A stretch of 64,000 nt of DNA from Gammaproteobacteria bacterium (GCA_022599775.1 JAHZLQ010000048.1:44153-108152), one strand, 5' to 3'; positions 1-9,362 are shown, numbered from the stretch's first letter. Numbers and translations: made by a program. The notes: a model not told the origin generated them from the letters alone.

Positions 1-343
1 AACCAAGCTTCGGCAGATGCAGGCCATCGACCAGCGCCGAATCCGAGCGCCTCGACAAGGCTTCCCAGGCGCGCTGCATCGCCAGCAACGAGGCGCGCAG
101 AATGTTGATCGATTCGATCTCGGCGACGCTGGCGCTGGCGACCGCCCAGGCCTCGGCGCGCGTCACGATCGTCTGCGCGAGACGTTCGCGGGCTTTGGCA
201 CTGAGCGCCTTGGAGTCACGCAGACCATCGAACGGATCTCGCTCGTCCAGAATCACCGCAGCGGCATAGACCGGGCCGGCCAGTGCACCACGACCGGCCT
301 CGTCCAGCCCGGCCACGCAGGCAATACGCGGGCCCGCGCTCAT
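1..343 (-). CDS. rnhB: Ribonuclease HII, 3' part cut by window edge
   Basis: RNase HII cleaves RNA in RNA/DNA hybrids, including single misincorporated ribonucleotides. The visible N-terminal ~114 residues begin MSAGPRIACVAGLDEAGRG, containing the family motif G-x-DEAGRG (first metal-binding Asp-Glu) and the following LAGPVYAAAVIL strand, then a typical DSKALSAKARERL stretch. The ATG at 343 overlaps the lpxB stop (ATGA), so it is translationally coupled as the last visible gene of the lipid A operon, its usual place in gammaproteobacteria (often followed by dnaE). The C-terminus lies beyond position 1, so the remaining catalytic residues cannot be checked. Confidence 0.95.
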   Translation of the reverse strand, partial: MSAGPRIACVAGLDEAGRGALAGPVYAAAVILDERDPFDGLRDSKALSAKARERLAQTIVTRAEAWAVASASVAEIESINILRASLLAMQRAWEALSRRSDSALVDGLHLPKLG

Positions 344-1473
344 GTCAGCAGCTCCGCAATTGCGGACGCGGCATGCGCAGCGGCGTTGCGGCGCAGTTCG
401 TCGCGTACCGCGTCGAAGGCGTCGGTCTGTTTCTGGGCGGCCACGGGGTCGTCGATCAGGCGTGAAACGGCGTTGGCAAAGTTCTCACCTGTGGCATCGT
501 CCTGCAACAGCTCATCGACCAGCGGTTCTCGGCACAGCAGATTCGGCAGGCTGACACGCTCGATCTTGAGCAAGCCGACTTTGCGCAGCAAAAACGCCGT
601 AAACGGCGCCACGCGGTAACCGACAACCATCGGACGCCCCAGCAGCAGGCACTCCAATGTCGCCGTGCCCGACGCCAGCAGGACCGCCTCGCCAGCGCGC
701 ATGGCTTCGCGCGACTGGCCGTCGAGCAGCGTCCAGTTCTGCTGCGGCGCATGCCCGGCCATGGCCGCCTCGATCAGCGGCCGCAGTGAGGGCTTGGCCA
801 CCGGCACCACGAACTGAAGCTGTGGATGGCGTTCGGCCAGGCGCCGCGCCGCGTCCGCATAGAGCGGCATCAGCATCGACACTTCAGCCTTGCGGCTGCC
901 CGGCAGAACCGCGAGACAGGGCCGCTCGGCCAGACCCAGCGCCGCCCGGCCCTGAGCCGGCGTCAGCGTCGCGTCGAGCTCGTCCGCCAACGGATGGCCG
1001 ACATAGGCCACGCGCATCGCGTGCTCGCGATAGAAGTCGGCCTCGAACGGGAACAGGCTCAGCATCAGATCGCAGCTTTTGGCGATACCGCGTACGCGGC
1101 CCTGCCGCCAGGCCCAGACCGTCGGACTGACGTAGTGCACGGTCTTGATGCCCCGCTCGCGCAGTCGCCGCTCCAGCCCCAGATTGAAATCCGGCGCGTC
1201 GATGCCGATCAGGCAGTCGGGGCGGTCGTCGCTGAAGCGCGCCACCAGTTCCGCCCGCAGGCGAAACAGGCGCGGCAGCTCCCTGATCACTTCGGACAGG
1301 CCCATCACCGACAGCGCGTCGATGCTCTCGATGGCCTCGCAACCGGCAGCGATCATGCGCGGCCCGGCAACACCATAAAACCGCGCCTGCGGATAGATTC
1401 GACGCAAGGCTTCGATCAGCGAAGCACCGAGAATATCGCCGGAGGTTTCGCCGGCGACCAGAGCGAATTTCAT
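340..1473 (-). CDS. lpxB: Lipid-A-disaccharide synthase
   Basis: LpxB condenses UDP-2,3-diacylglucosamine with lipid X to make the lipid A disaccharide on the inner face of the inner membrane. The 377-residue product starts MKFALVAGETSGDILGASL, the family N-terminus, and carries the conserved VMGLSEVI, IGIDAPDFN, YVSPTVWAWR and VLPGSRKAEV segments. The reading frame stays open upstream to 1692, but that extension is low-complexity GGGACCC repeat translated as protein, and the family starts at this MKFA, so I place the start at 1473. It overlaps rnhB by 4 nt and is separated from lpxA by a 145-nt inverted-repeat element, unusual inside this operon. Confidence 0.96.
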   Translation of the reverse strand: MKFALVAGETSGDILGASLIEALRRIYPQARFYGVAGPRMIAAGCEAIESIDALSVMGLSEVIRELPRLFRLRAELVARFSDDRPDCLIGIDAPDFNLGLERRLRERGIKTVHYVSPTVWAWRQGRVRGIAKSCDLMLSLFPFEADFYREHAMRVAYVGHPLADELDATLTPAQGRAALGLAERPCLAVLPGSRKAEVSMLMPLYADAARRLAERHPQLQFVVPVAKPSLRPLIEAAMAGHAPQQNWTLLDGQSREAMRAGEAVLLASGTATLECLLLGRPMVVGYRVAPFTAFLLRKVGLLKIERVSLPNLLCREPLVDELLQDDATGENFANAVSRLIDDPVAAQKQTDAFDAVRDELRRNAAAHAASAIAELLT

Positions 1474-1480
1474 GGGTGAA

Positions 1481-1618
1481 GCCGGGACCCGGAAAGCAAC
1501 AACAGCAGTCTGCCGCTGCATCCAAGAGATCGGGGCTTCCAGCCGCTTGGGGCTCCCGTCTGACGGACCGTACCTCGGCTTTCCCCGGGTCCCCGGTCCC
1601 GGGTCCCGGGTCCCGGCC
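1481..1618. repeat. Inverted-repeat element with GGGACCC tandem arms
   Basis: The left arm (1481-1497, gccgggacccggaaagc) matches the reverse complement of the right end (about 1579-1618), where the same sequence is expanded by extra 7-nt ccgggtc-type units. The ~80 nt core has no ORF. The element fills the whole lpxA-lpxB gap of an otherwise tight operon. It resembles the short-unit inverted intergenic repeats of Xanthomonadales-like genomes (recollection, not a search). Confidence 0.7.
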
Positions 1619-2392
1619 TCATCGCTGCAAGGCCCGCTTGGACTTCTCGATGAACTCCAGCCATTGCGCCGAGATCGGAGAGTGTTCGGCACGCAGGCGC
1701 AGTTCGTCCTTGATCGCCGCGATCAGTTTTCCGGAACGGTAGACCAGCTTGTAGATATCTTCGACTTCGTCGATCTGATCGGGCGTGAATCCGCGCCGAC
1801 GCAAGCCTTCCTTGTTGATGCCGCGCGGCGCCGCCGGCTGACCTTCGCTCATCACGTGCGGCGGCAGATCGCGCAGGATCACCGCGCCGCCGCCGGAGAA
1901 CGCATGCGCGCCGACGCGGCAGAACTGATGCACCAGGGTGTAACCGCCCAGCGCCGCCCAGTCCTCGATCGTGACGTGTCCAGCCAAGGTGGTGCCATTG
2001 GCGAGAATGGTGTGATCGCCGACGAAACAGTCATGCGCGATGTGGGCCTGCGCCATGATCCAGTTGTCGTCGCCGATACGCGTCAGGGCTTCGGCCTTGA
2101 GCGTGCCGCGCTGAATCGTGACGTATTCGCGGATCGTATTGCCGTTGCCGATTTCGACACGGGTGTCGTCTTCGGGTCTGGCCGACTTGTCCTGCGAAAT
2201 CTCGCCGAGCGATGCGAATTGAAAGATCCGATTGCCCTGCCCGATCATCATCGGTCCGCTCAGTACCACGTGCGGCCCGATCCAATTGTCGTCACCGATC
2301 TCGACGCCGGGACCGACGATGCTGTACGGACCGATCGTGACGTTGTTGCCGATCCGTGCCGCGGGATCGACGATGGCCGTCGGGTGAATCAT
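1619..2392 (-). CDS. lpxA: Acyl-ACP--UDP-N-acetylglucosamine O-acyltransferase
   Basis: LpxA transfers an R-3-hydroxyacyl chain from ACP to the 3-OH of UDP-GlcNAc, the first step of lipid A synthesis, in the cytoplasm. The 257-residue protein has left-handed beta-helix hexapeptide repeats (for example IGNNVTIGPYSIVG) and the signature AHIAHDC at residues 116-122, in which H120 aligns with the catalytic His125 of E. coli, followed by ILANGTTLAGHV and VHQFCRVGAHAF. Length is that of the family. The gene overlaps the fabZ stop by 4 nt, so coupling to fabZ is likely. Confidence 0.98.
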   Translation of the reverse strand: MIHPTAIVDPAARIGNNVTIGPYSIVGPGVEIGDDNWIGPHVVLSGPMMIGQGNRIFQFASLGEISQDKSARPEDDTRVEIGNGNTIREYVTIQRGTLKAEALTRIGDDNWIMAQAHIAHDCFVGDHTILANGTTLAGHVTIEDWAALGGYTLVHQFCRVGAHAFSGGGAVILRDLPPHVMSEGQPAAPRGINKEGLRRRGFTPDQIDEVEDIYKLVYRSGKLIAAIKDELRLRAEHSPISAQWLEFIEKSKRALQR

Positions 2393-2865
2393 GCCTGGGC
2401 GTCATCCGCCTTGACGCCACCATTGCGCAAGGCGCAGAGCATGTCGGCTTCGCAGGCCAGTTCGCCGTCCACGGTGGCACGGCAGGAAAACTTCCAGATG
2501 TCGCGCTTGTGACGCACCACCGTGGCCACGAATTCAAGGCGATCACCCGGCACGACCGGGCGTTTGAACCGCGCGTTGTCGATGCCGGCGAAGTACAGCA
2601 GCATGCCGGACTCACGGCGCACACCCGAAATCTTGATCGCCAGCAGGCCACAGGTCTGCGCCATCGCCTCGAGGATCATCACGCCGGGCATGATCGGCAC
2701 TTCCGGGAAATGCCCCGGAAAGAAGGGCTCGTTATAGGTGACGTTCTTGATCGCCGTCAGCGATTTTTCGGGGTCGTAGCCGATCACTCGGTCGACCAAC
2801 ATGAAAGGATAGCGATGCGGCAGCAACGCCAGGATGTCGCGACAATCAAGCAAGGTCTGGTTCAC
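2389..2865 (-). CDS. fabZ: 3-hydroxyacyl-[acyl-carrier-protein] dehydratase FabZ
   Basis: FabZ dehydrates 3-hydroxyacyl-ACP in type II fatty acid synthesis and competes with LpxA/LpxD for the hydroxyacyl-ACP pool. It contains LLPHRYPFMLVDRV and PFFPGHFPEVPIMPG with the catalytic His of GHFP, followed by the catalytic Glu of ILEAMAQ. I chose the GTG at 2865 (158 aa, NQTLLDCRDILALL), which has a GGGGA-like ribosome site; an in-frame ATG at 2895 would add ten residues with no family resemblance and overlap lpxD by 50 nt. It sits between lpxD and lpxA, the standard order. Confidence 0.95.
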   Translation of the reverse strand: MNQTLLDCRDILALLPHRYPFMLVDRVIGYDPEKSLTAIKNVTYNEPFFPGHFPEVPIMPGVMILEAMAQTCGLLAIKISGVRRESGMLLYFAGIDNARFKRPVVPGDRLEFVATVVRHKRDIWKFSCRATVDGELACEADMLCALRNGGVKADDAQA

Positions 2866-3907
2866 CGGTATCGTCCCCGTTCTCCCCGGAATCAATCTTC
2901 AATATACGTTCTAGCGCTCTGAGCCGCGCTTCCTGCGGCGCCAGTCTGCGCAAGCGCGCCACGTTTCTACGCCATTCGCGCGCCGGTTCGACCGGTAGGC
3001 CGGAACCGTACTGCCCGGCGGTCGGCAGGGATTTGGTCACCATGGCGAAGCCAAGAATGATGACGTCATCGCCAATGACCAGGTGCCCGCTGATGCCACA
3101 ACCGCCACCGATCAGACATCGGCTGCCGATTCGGGTACTGCCTGCAATGCCGACACAGGCAGCGATCGCCGTGTGGTCTCCGATGTGCACGTTGTGCGCC
3201 ACCTGAATCTGGTTATCCAGCTTGACTCCATTGCCGATCACCGTGTCGTCGATCGCGCCCCGATCGATGGTGGTATTGGCGCCAACTTCCACGTCATCGC
3301 CAATACGCACCGCACCCAACTGAGGCACCGCTTCCCAGCCATCCGGTGCACGCACATTGCCGAAGCCGCGGCTACCGATCACGGCGCCGGGATGAATCCG
3401 GCAGCGAGCCCCGAGAACACTGCGCCGTCCGATCCATACTCGCGCCTCAAGCCGGGTGTCCTCTGCCAGGACCGCACCGCGAGAGACGATGCAACCCACA
3501 CCAACGAACACCCGCTCGCCGATGACGGCGCCTGCTTCGACGACAGCATTGGGGCCAATCCAGGCACTTTGCGCGATCTGCGCCGTGGGGTCGATGAGCG
3601 CCGTCGCATGCACTCCGCCACGAACCTCGGGCTCATCGTCGAACAAGCCGGCGACACGCGCGAACGCCAGGTTGGGGTCACGGGCGATCAGGGCGTTGCC
3701 GGCATAGCCTTGAGCCACCGCCGGCGTCAGGATCACCGCTGACGCCAGCGTCGCGTTCAGATGGGTGCGGTATTTGGGGTTGGCCAGAAAGCCGATGCAG
3801 CCGGGCCGGCCCGGCTGCAGTGTGCAGACACCGGTGATCGCCGTTTCGGGATCACCCTGCATGTCCAGCCCGAAAGACTTGGCGATTTCGCCCAGCCGCA
3901 CCGTCAT
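2846..3907 (-). CDS. lpxD: UDP-3-O-(3-hydroxyacyl)glucosamine N-acyltransferase
   Basis: LpxD adds the second hydroxyacyl chain, at N2 of the glucosamine, in lipid A synthesis. The 353-residue protein has an N-terminal uridine-binding domain (LGEIAKSFGLDMQGD) followed by a hexapeptide-repeat beta-helix from about residue 105 and a C-terminal helix. The HNVHIGDHTAIAACVG segment near residue 240 carries the catalytic histidine of the family. The length is usual (E. coli 341). The start ATG at 3907 lies 19 nt downstream of the skp stop in the same operon. Confidence 0.97.
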   Translation of the reverse strand: MTVRLGEIAKSFGLDMQGDPETAITGVCTLQPGRPGCIGFLANPKYRTHLNATLASAVILTPAVAQGYAGNALIARDPNLAFARVAGLFDDEPEVRGGVHATALIDPTAQIAQSAWIGPNAVVEAGAVIGERVFVGVGCIVSRGAVLAEDTRLEARVWIGRRSVLGARCRIHPGAVIGSRGFGNVRAPDGWEAVPQLGAVRIGDDVEVGANTTIDRGAIDDTVIGNGVKLDNQIQVAHNVHIGDHTAIAACVGIAGSTRIGSRCLIGGGCGISGHLVIGDDVIILGFAMVTKSLPTAGQYGSGLPVEPAREWRRNVARLRRLAPQEARLRALERILKIDSGENGDDTGEPDLA

Positions 3908-3926
3908 TGAAGCCGCCTGAACCCTG

Positions 3927-4433
3927 TTACTTGGTCAGGCGCTGCAGCACATCGTCGGTGATGTCGATACCGTCGGCCGCGTAGACCGGATCCTGCAGTA
4001 CGGCGTCAACACCTTTTTCCTTGGCCACGGCGGCGATCACGCCCTTGATCTCCTCCATCATCTGGCCCGACAGCTCGCGCTCGCGATTCTGCACGTCTTC
4101 CTGGAACTGCTTGCGCTTGTAGCCGAAGTCGATCTGACGTGTGTTCAGGTCCTTCTCGCGCGCATTGCGGTCCTGAGGCGACAGCAGATCGGCCTCCTGC
4201 TGGAACTTCTTGAGGTCGGCTTCGAGCTGCTTGCCTTCGGCCTGCAGTTCATTGGCACGACGTTCGAAGTCCGCCTTCATCTTGGTTTCCAGTGCCTTGT
4301 ACTGGGGCGACTGGGCGACCAGCGCATTGGCACGCACCGTTGCGATCTTGGTCTGGGCCAGCACCGGCGCACTCACCAGCACGGCAGCCGGCAGGGCAAT
4401 CACAGCAATAAAAGTCTTCATTACGTTACGCAT
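3927..4433 (-). CDS. skp: Periplasmic chaperone Skp/OmpH family
   Basis: Skp is a trimeric jellyfish-shaped periplasmic chaperone that holds unfolded outer-membrane proteins on the way to the BAM complex. The 168-residue product has a Sec signal peptide (MRNVMKTFIAVIALPAAVL...APVLAQ), then a charged coiled-coil region (about residues 45-125) rich in K/E/Q, as in the Skp tentacles, and a short C-terminal strand. An alternative ATG at 4421 (MKTF) gives a more compact signal peptide. It lies directly downstream of bamA, whose product receives the same clients. Confidence 0.93.
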   Translation of the reverse strand: MRNVMKTFIAVIALPAAVLVSAPVLAQTKIATVRANALVAQSPQYKALETKMKADFERRANELQAEGKQLEADLKKFQQEADLLSPQDRNAREKDLNTRQIDFGYKRKQFQEDVQNRERELSGQMMEEIKGVIAAVAKEKGVDAVLQDPVYAADGIDITDDVLQRLTK

Positions 4434-4481
4434 AAATGTTCTCGCGGAAAAAGCTGAATAGTTGGTATCAGAGGTTTGCGA

Positions 4482-6809
4482 TCAGAAACCGGAACCGAAG
4501 GTGATCTGGAAGCGATCGACCTCATCTTCAGGTTGCTCGTTGAGCGGATACGAATAGCTCAAATTGAGAATGCCCAGGAACGGCGTGAACCAGCGGAAGG
4601 CGATACCCGCCGAGCGACGCAGCTCGTCGAACTCGAATTCCCCAGGCTCGGCGAAGACGTTACCGATATCGAAGAACGCCGCCAATCGCGTCGAGTTGCC
4701 GTCCGCCGCGAACGGCAGCGGAATGATCAACTCGTTCTGCATGGTGGTACGCAGTTTGCCACCATAAGGGTTGTCGTTCGGCGTGTCGCGCGGCCCCAGC
4801 GTGCCGTCGCGGAAACCACGTACGGTGCGCGAGCCGCCGGCGAAGAAGTTCTCATACGGCGGAATCTTCTTGGTACTACCGTAGCCATCGGCATAGCCAA
4901 CCGTGCCGTTGATGTCGAGGAAGAACCGCTTGTAGATCGGCACGAACTGCTCCGCATTGAAGCTCACGGTGTAGAACGTCAGATCGCTGCCCGGCACTGC
5001 AACGTCAAGATTGAGCTGCTGCAAGGAGCCGCGGCTGGCGAAGATCGTGCGGTTGCGCGTATCCCGGCCGATGCCGGTGCGCGCCAGGAAGTTGAAGTAG
5101 TGCGAACCATTGTCGACCACAAAGCTCAGCACTTCGTCGCTCGACGCGCTGGCGAAGGTTTGCACCGCCGTGTCCTCGATACCGCCACCGATGCGAACCG
5201 CCACGAACTCGGACAGCGGAATGCCGTAGATCAGGTTGGCCGAGATCGTGTTGGTCGAAAAACCCGAGCTGTAGCGAATGATGCGGTCGGACTTGCGGTA
5301 GGTCGTCGAGATGGTCTGGCTGATACCGTCCTCGGTGAAATACGGATCGGTCCAGGAGAAACTCAGCTGCTTGGAGTAGCTGTTGTTCTCGGCCGTGACC
5401 GCGATGCGGTTGCCGGTGCCCATGAAATTCGAATGGGTCACGCTGCCGCTGAGCACGAAGCCCGAGGAGCCCGAGAAGCCGACGCCGAACTGCACCGAAC
5501 CCGGGGGCCGTTCCTTGATCGTGTAATTGATGTCGACCAGGTCGTCGGTGCCGGGCACCGGCTGCGTGTCGACTTCGACCGACTCGACGAAGGCCAGACG
5601 CTCCAAGCGTACGCGCGAGCGCTCGACCGCGCTCTTGGAGAACGGCGCGGCCTCAAGCTGGCGCATCTCGCGACGCAGGGTTTCATCATTGGTGCTGCCG
5701 TGCCCGCTGAAACCGATGTGATGGACGTAGGTGCGCTTGCCCGGCTGCACGAAGTAGTTGAGCGTGACCTTGCGCGACTCGTCCTCGACTTCCGGAATCG
5801 GCGTGACTTCGGCGAAGGCGTAGCCCACGTCCGACAGTGCGGCCTCGATCCGGTCGGCGCTCTCGGTGGCCTGCTTGCGCGAGAAAGTCTCACCAGCATT
5901 GGTCGTGGTCAGATACTCGAGAAACTTCTCGTTGAGTATCGTATCGCCCGAGAAACGTCGGTCTTCGACCGTATAGACCTGCCCCTCGTTGACGTTGATC
6001 GTGATGTAGATTTCCTTCTTGTCCGGCGACAGCGCGACCTGAACGGACAGAATTTCGAACTTGAGATAACCACGATCCTGATAATAGGACTGCAGCGTTT
6101 CCAGATCGCCCGACAGCTGCTGCTTGGAATAGCGGTCGGTGCGCTGGAACGGCATCCAGTTGGTGCGGTGCAGCTCGAACTGCTCCAGCAATTCCTCACG
6201 CGGAAATGCCGTCGCACCCACGATGTTGATCTCCTTGATCTTGGTGACCTTGCCTTCGGTGACCTCGATTTCGATCTTGACGCGGTTGTTGCCCTGCTCG
6301 ATGACCTTGGAATCGACTGCGACGTCGTAATAGCCGTTGGCGTAGTACTGACGACGCAGCTCCTGACCGACACCATCGAGCAGCGAGCGCTTGAACAACT
6401 CGCCCTCGGCGAGCCCGAGCTGGCTCAGGGACTCATTGAGTTCGTCGCCGCCGATCTTTTCATTGCCGGTGATCTCGAACGAGGTGATCGCCGGACGTTC
6501 CTTCACATTGACGATCAGCGTGTCACCCTCGCTGCTCAGCGATACGTCCTGAAACAGGCCGGAACCGTAGAGCGCGCGTACCGATTGGCGGGCGGTCTGC
6601 TCGTTGAGCTGGTCGCCCACCTGAACCGGCAGATAGGTCAGCACGGTACCCAGGTCGAGACGCGACAGGCCTTCGGCGCGAATGTCCCGGATCGTGAAGG
6701 CGCTGAACGCCTCGGCACGCGCCGTCAGCATCGCCAGGCCAATCAGGACGAGCAGGAGGAAACCACGCAGCGCGCGCGCTGCCGAAGTAGACGACGGAAT
6801 ACCTTGCAT
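4482..6809 (-). CDS. bamA: Outer membrane protein assembly factor BamA
   Basis: BamA is the essential Omp85 insertase of outer-membrane beta-barrels. The 775-residue precursor has a signal peptide ending near residue 34, five POTRA domains (about residues 35-430, beginning FTIRDIRAEGLSRLDLG) and a 16-strand C-terminal barrel. The conserved loop-6 motif VRGF occurs in GGSRTVRGFRDGTLGPRD, and the chain ends in an aromatic residue (ITFGSGF), the outer-membrane targeting signature. It follows rseP with a 1-nt overlap. A near-full-length open frame on the opposite strand is a GC-bias shadow. Confidence 0.98.
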   Translation of the reverse strand: MQGIPSSTSAARALRGFLLLVLIGLAMLTARAEAFSAFTIRDIRAEGLSRLDLGTVLTYLPVQVGDQLNEQTARQSVRALYGSGLFQDVSLSSEGDTLIVNVKERPAITSFEITGNEKIGGDELNESLSQLGLAEGELFKRSLLDGVGQELRRQYYANGYYDVAVDSKVIEQGNNRVKIEIEVTEGKVTKIKEINIVGATAFPREELLEQFELHRTNWMPFQRTDRYSKQQLSGDLETLQSYYQDRGYLKFEILSVQVALSPDKKEIYITINVNEGQVYTVEDRRFSGDTILNEKFLEYLTTTNAGETFSRKQATESADRIEAALSDVGYAFAEVTPIPEVEDESRKVTLNYFVQPGKRTYVHHIGFSGHGSTNDETLRREMRQLEAAPFSKSAVERSRVRLERLAFVESVEVDTQPVPGTDDLVDINYTIKERPPGSVQFGVGFSGSSGFVLSGSVTHSNFMGTGNRIAVTAENNSYSKQLSFSWTDPYFTEDGISQTISTTYRKSDRIIRYSSGFSTNTISANLIYGIPLSEFVAVRIGGGIEDTAVQTFASASSDEVLSFVVDNGSHYFNFLARTGIGRDTRNRTIFASRGSLQQLNLDVAVPGSDLTFYTVSFNAEQFVPIYKRFFLDINGTVGYADGYGSTKKIPPYENFFAGGSRTVRGFRDGTLGPRDTPNDNPYGGKLRTTMQNELIIPLPFAADGNSTRLAAFFDIGNVFAEPGEFEFDELRRSAGIAFRWFTPFLGILNLSYSYPLNEQPEDEVDRFQITFGSGF

Positions 6810-8170
6810 TAGCCGATCAATCGCATGATGTCGTTATAGAAAGCGAGCCCCATCAGCAGCGCGAGAAATGTCAGACCGACCTGCTGGCCAACAAGCTGCG
6901 CACGTTCTGAAACCGGGGACCCCTTGACCGCCTCCACCGCGTAGTACAACAAATGTCCCCCGTCCAGCATGGGCACTGGCAGGAGGTTCAAAACCCCGAG
7001 ACTGACGCTGACCACGGCCACGAACATCAGAAACGCCACCGGTCCGGTCTGGGCCGAGTATCCGGCGTACTGGGCAATCTGGATCGGCCCGCTGACGTTC
7101 TTGATCGAAACATCGCCGATAACCATGCGATAGAGCATGCGCAAGGTCAGCCACGACATCTGCCACGTTTCGGAGACCGCGACCGGCAGGGCCGCGACGA
7201 TACCCAGACGGCGCTCGGCGCGCAAATCCTGCCATAGGCGTTGTGCGCCGCTGACGTCCGGAGCCGCCCCGATCCGTCCCACGGTCTGACCGTTCTGCTC
7301 GATCGATCCGAGCGCGATTTCCACAGTCTGCGAGCGACCCTCGCGTTCGATATCGATGCTCACACGCTGATTCGGACGCGCCTGGACCCAGCTCACCCAT
7401 TGCTGCCAGTCGGCGATCGATTCACCTTCCGCGCTGACGATGCGATCGCCCGACTGCAGCCCGGCCGCGGCAGCGGCTTCACCGGCCACGACTTCGCCGA
7501 GCACCGGTGGAATCGGCGGCCTGAACTCCTGCAGGCCCAGGTCCGCGAACAGATACTGCGGATCGACGCGCACCTGATCCAGCGGCAACGACACATTGCG
7601 TATCTGTCCGTCCCTGCCCTGCACTTCCAGGCGCACGAAGTCCTCGTCCAGTGCGTCCTCGATCAGGCGCGTGCGCAGTTCCTGCCAGGTCGTGATCGCG
7701 TGATCGTCGATGCGCAGCACCAGATCCTGCTCGCCGAGCCCCGCTTCGGCCGCCGCGCTGGCCGCCGGCGGCGCAGCGATGACCGGCTTCATGTCCGGCA
7801 CGCCGATCACGTAGACCGCCCAGTAGGCGACGGCCGCCAGCGCGAAATTGAACATCGGCCCCGCCGCGACGATTGCAGATCGCTTCCACAAGGCCTGCTG
7901 GTTGAAAGCGCGATGCACTTCTTCGGGCGCCACCTCGCCTTCGCGCTCATCGAGCATCTTCACGTAGCCGCCCAGCGGAATCGCCGACAGCACATATTCC
8001 GTGCCGTCCTTGCCGGTACGCTTCAGCAAGGGTCGACCGAAGCCGATCGAATAGCGCAGCACGCGCACGCCGCAGCGACGCGCGACCCAGAAGTGTCCGA
8101 ATTCATGGAATGCAACCAACACGCCGATGGCGACGATGAAGCCGCCCAGCGACCACATCAGATCAAGCAT
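6809..8170 (-). CDS. rseP: Site-2 intramembrane zinc protease RseP
   Basis: RseP cleaves the anti-sigma factor RseA within the membrane after DegS, releasing sigma-E, and clears signal-peptide remnants. The 453-residue protein has HEFGH (residues 22-26) in the first transmembrane helix as the zinc-binding protease motif, two central PDZ domains (GLGEQDLVLRIDD and GLQSGDRIVSAEG regions), and the second active-site motif NLLPVPMLDGGHL near the C-terminus. The upstream dxr reading frame overlaps it by 8 nt. Placing the stress protease beside bamA and skp is the conserved arrangement. Confidence 0.97.
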   Translation of the reverse strand: MLDLMWSLGGFIVAIGVLVAFHEFGHFWVARRCGVRVLRYSIGFGRPLLKRTGKDGTEYVLSAIPLGGYVKMLDEREGEVAPEEVHRAFNQQALWKRSAIVAAGPMFNFALAAVAYWAVYVIGVPDMKPVIAAPPAASAAAEAGLGEQDLVLRIDDHAITTWQELRTRLIEDALDEDFVRLEVQGRDGQIRNVSLPLDQVRVDPQYLFADLGLQEFRPPIPPVLGEVVAGEAAAAAGLQSGDRIVSAEGESIADWQQWVSWVQARPNQRVSIDIEREGRSQTVEIALGSIEQNGQTVGRIGAAPDVSGAQRLWQDLRAERRLGIVAALPVAVSETWQMSWLTLRMLYRMVIGDVSIKNVSGPIQIAQYAGYSAQTGPVAFLMFVAVVSVSLGVLNLLPVPMLDGGHLLYYAVEAVKGSPVSERAQLVGQQVGLTFLALLMGLAFYNDIMRLIG

Positions 8171-9362
8171 GCATCACCTTTGTGTCTAGTCCTGCGATCA
8201 CGGAATGGGCGGCATCGCGCGCCCAGGCATCGATCGCAAGCACGGAATCGAGATCATCCGCATCGGGCAAACCCGCGCCCTCGGAGCGGTCCAGGGATTC
8301 TTCGATCACCGACGCAATCCCGGTAAAACCCACGCCACCGGCCAGAAACGCCTCCACAGCCACTTCATTGGCGGCATTGAGTACATTGCTGGCGCGGCCG
8401 CCTGCCTGAAGCGCCTGACGAGCCAGGCCCAGGGCCGGGTATCGTGCGGACTCCACCTCCGAGAAATGCAGCTTCGCCACCTCGGACAGCGACAGACCAC
8501 CGACACCGGACTCCCAACGCTCCGGCGCCGCCAGGGCATGCGCGATCGGTACGCGCATGTCGGGCTGTCCCAGCTGCGCGAGCATGGAACCGTCGCGGTA
8601 TTCCACCAGCGAATGGATCACACTCTCCGGGTGCAGCACCACGTCGATCGATTCCGATGGCAGCCCGAACAGCCAGCGGGCCTCGATCAGCTCCAGGCCC
8701 TTGTTCATCATCGTCGCCGAATCGACGGAAATCTTGGGACCCATCACCCAGTTCGGATGACGCACGGCCTCGGCCGGCGTCACATCTCGCAACTTCGACA
8801 ACTCGGTCTCCCTGAACGGACCGCCCGAGGCGGTCAGAATGATGCGGCGCACCCCGGAGTCCGGCGTTCCGCATCGATAGCCTTCAGGTAGACACTGAAA
8901 GATCGCATTATGTTCACTGTCGATCGGAACCAATGTTGCACCAGCCGTGGCGGCGGCCTGCATCATCAGCTCGCCGGCCATGACCAGCGGCTCCTTGTTG
9001 GCGACCAGTACACGTTTGCCAGCCCGCACCGCCGCCAGCGTCGGTAGCAGGCCTGCGGCGCCGACGATCGCCGACATCACCAGATCGGCCGCCTCATGCG
9101 CCGCCAGTTGCGCCACCGCCTCCGCACCGGCCAGCGCCTCGGTTTCAGTGCCCGCCAGCGCATCGCGCAACTCCGCCCATTTCGAGGCGTCCGCCGTCGC
9201 GGCGTAGCGCGGTTGGAACTCGCGGCACAATGCAAGCAGACCGGCGACGTCCCGGTTCGCTGTCAAGGCCAGCACCTGCAGGCGCTGCGGATGACGACGC
9301 GCCACGTCCAGTGTGTTGCGCCCCACCGTACCGGTCGCACCGAGTATTACGAGCTGGCGCAT
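8163..9362 (-). CDS. dxr: 1-deoxy-D-xylulose-5-phosphate reductoisomerase
   Basis: Dxr (IspC) converts DXP to 2-C-methyl-D-erythritol 4-phosphate with NADPH, the first committed step of the MEP isoprenoid pathway. The 399-residue product starts MRQLVILGATGTVGRNTLDV, a nucleotide-binding motif, and contains the metal/substrate segment KISVDSATMMNKGLELIEA and LHPESVIHSLVEY. The frame is open far upstream into cdsA sequence, but the family N-terminus and the TGATG overlap with the cdsA stop fix the start at 9362. It works with ispH (40202-41152) of the same pathway. Confidence 0.98.
   Translation of the reverse strand: MRQLVILGATGTVGRNTLDVARRHPQRLQVLALTANRDVAGLLALCREFQPRYAATADASKWAELRDALAGTETEALAGAEAVAQLAAHEAADLVMSAIVGAAGLLPTLAAVRAGKRVLVANKEPLVMAGELMMQAAATAGATLVPIDSEHNAIFQCLPEGYRCGTPDSGVRRIILTASGGPFRETELSKLRDVTPAEAVRHPNWVMGPKISVDSATMMNKGLELIEARWLFGLPSESIDVVLHPESVIHSLVEYRDGSMLAQLGQPDMRVPIAHALAAPERWESGVGGLSLSEVAKLHFSEVESARYPALGLARQALQAGGRASNVLNAANEVAVEAFLAGGVGFTGIASVIEESLDRSEGAGLPDADDLDSVLAIDAWARDAAHSVIAGLDTKVMHA

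Noticed and set aside
4476..6812. 778-codon open frame antisense to bamA
   Set aside because: The opposite strand encodes an unmistakable full-length BamA; the antisense frame has biased, repetitive R/D/E-rich composition and no family resemblance, typical of GC-rich shadow frames.
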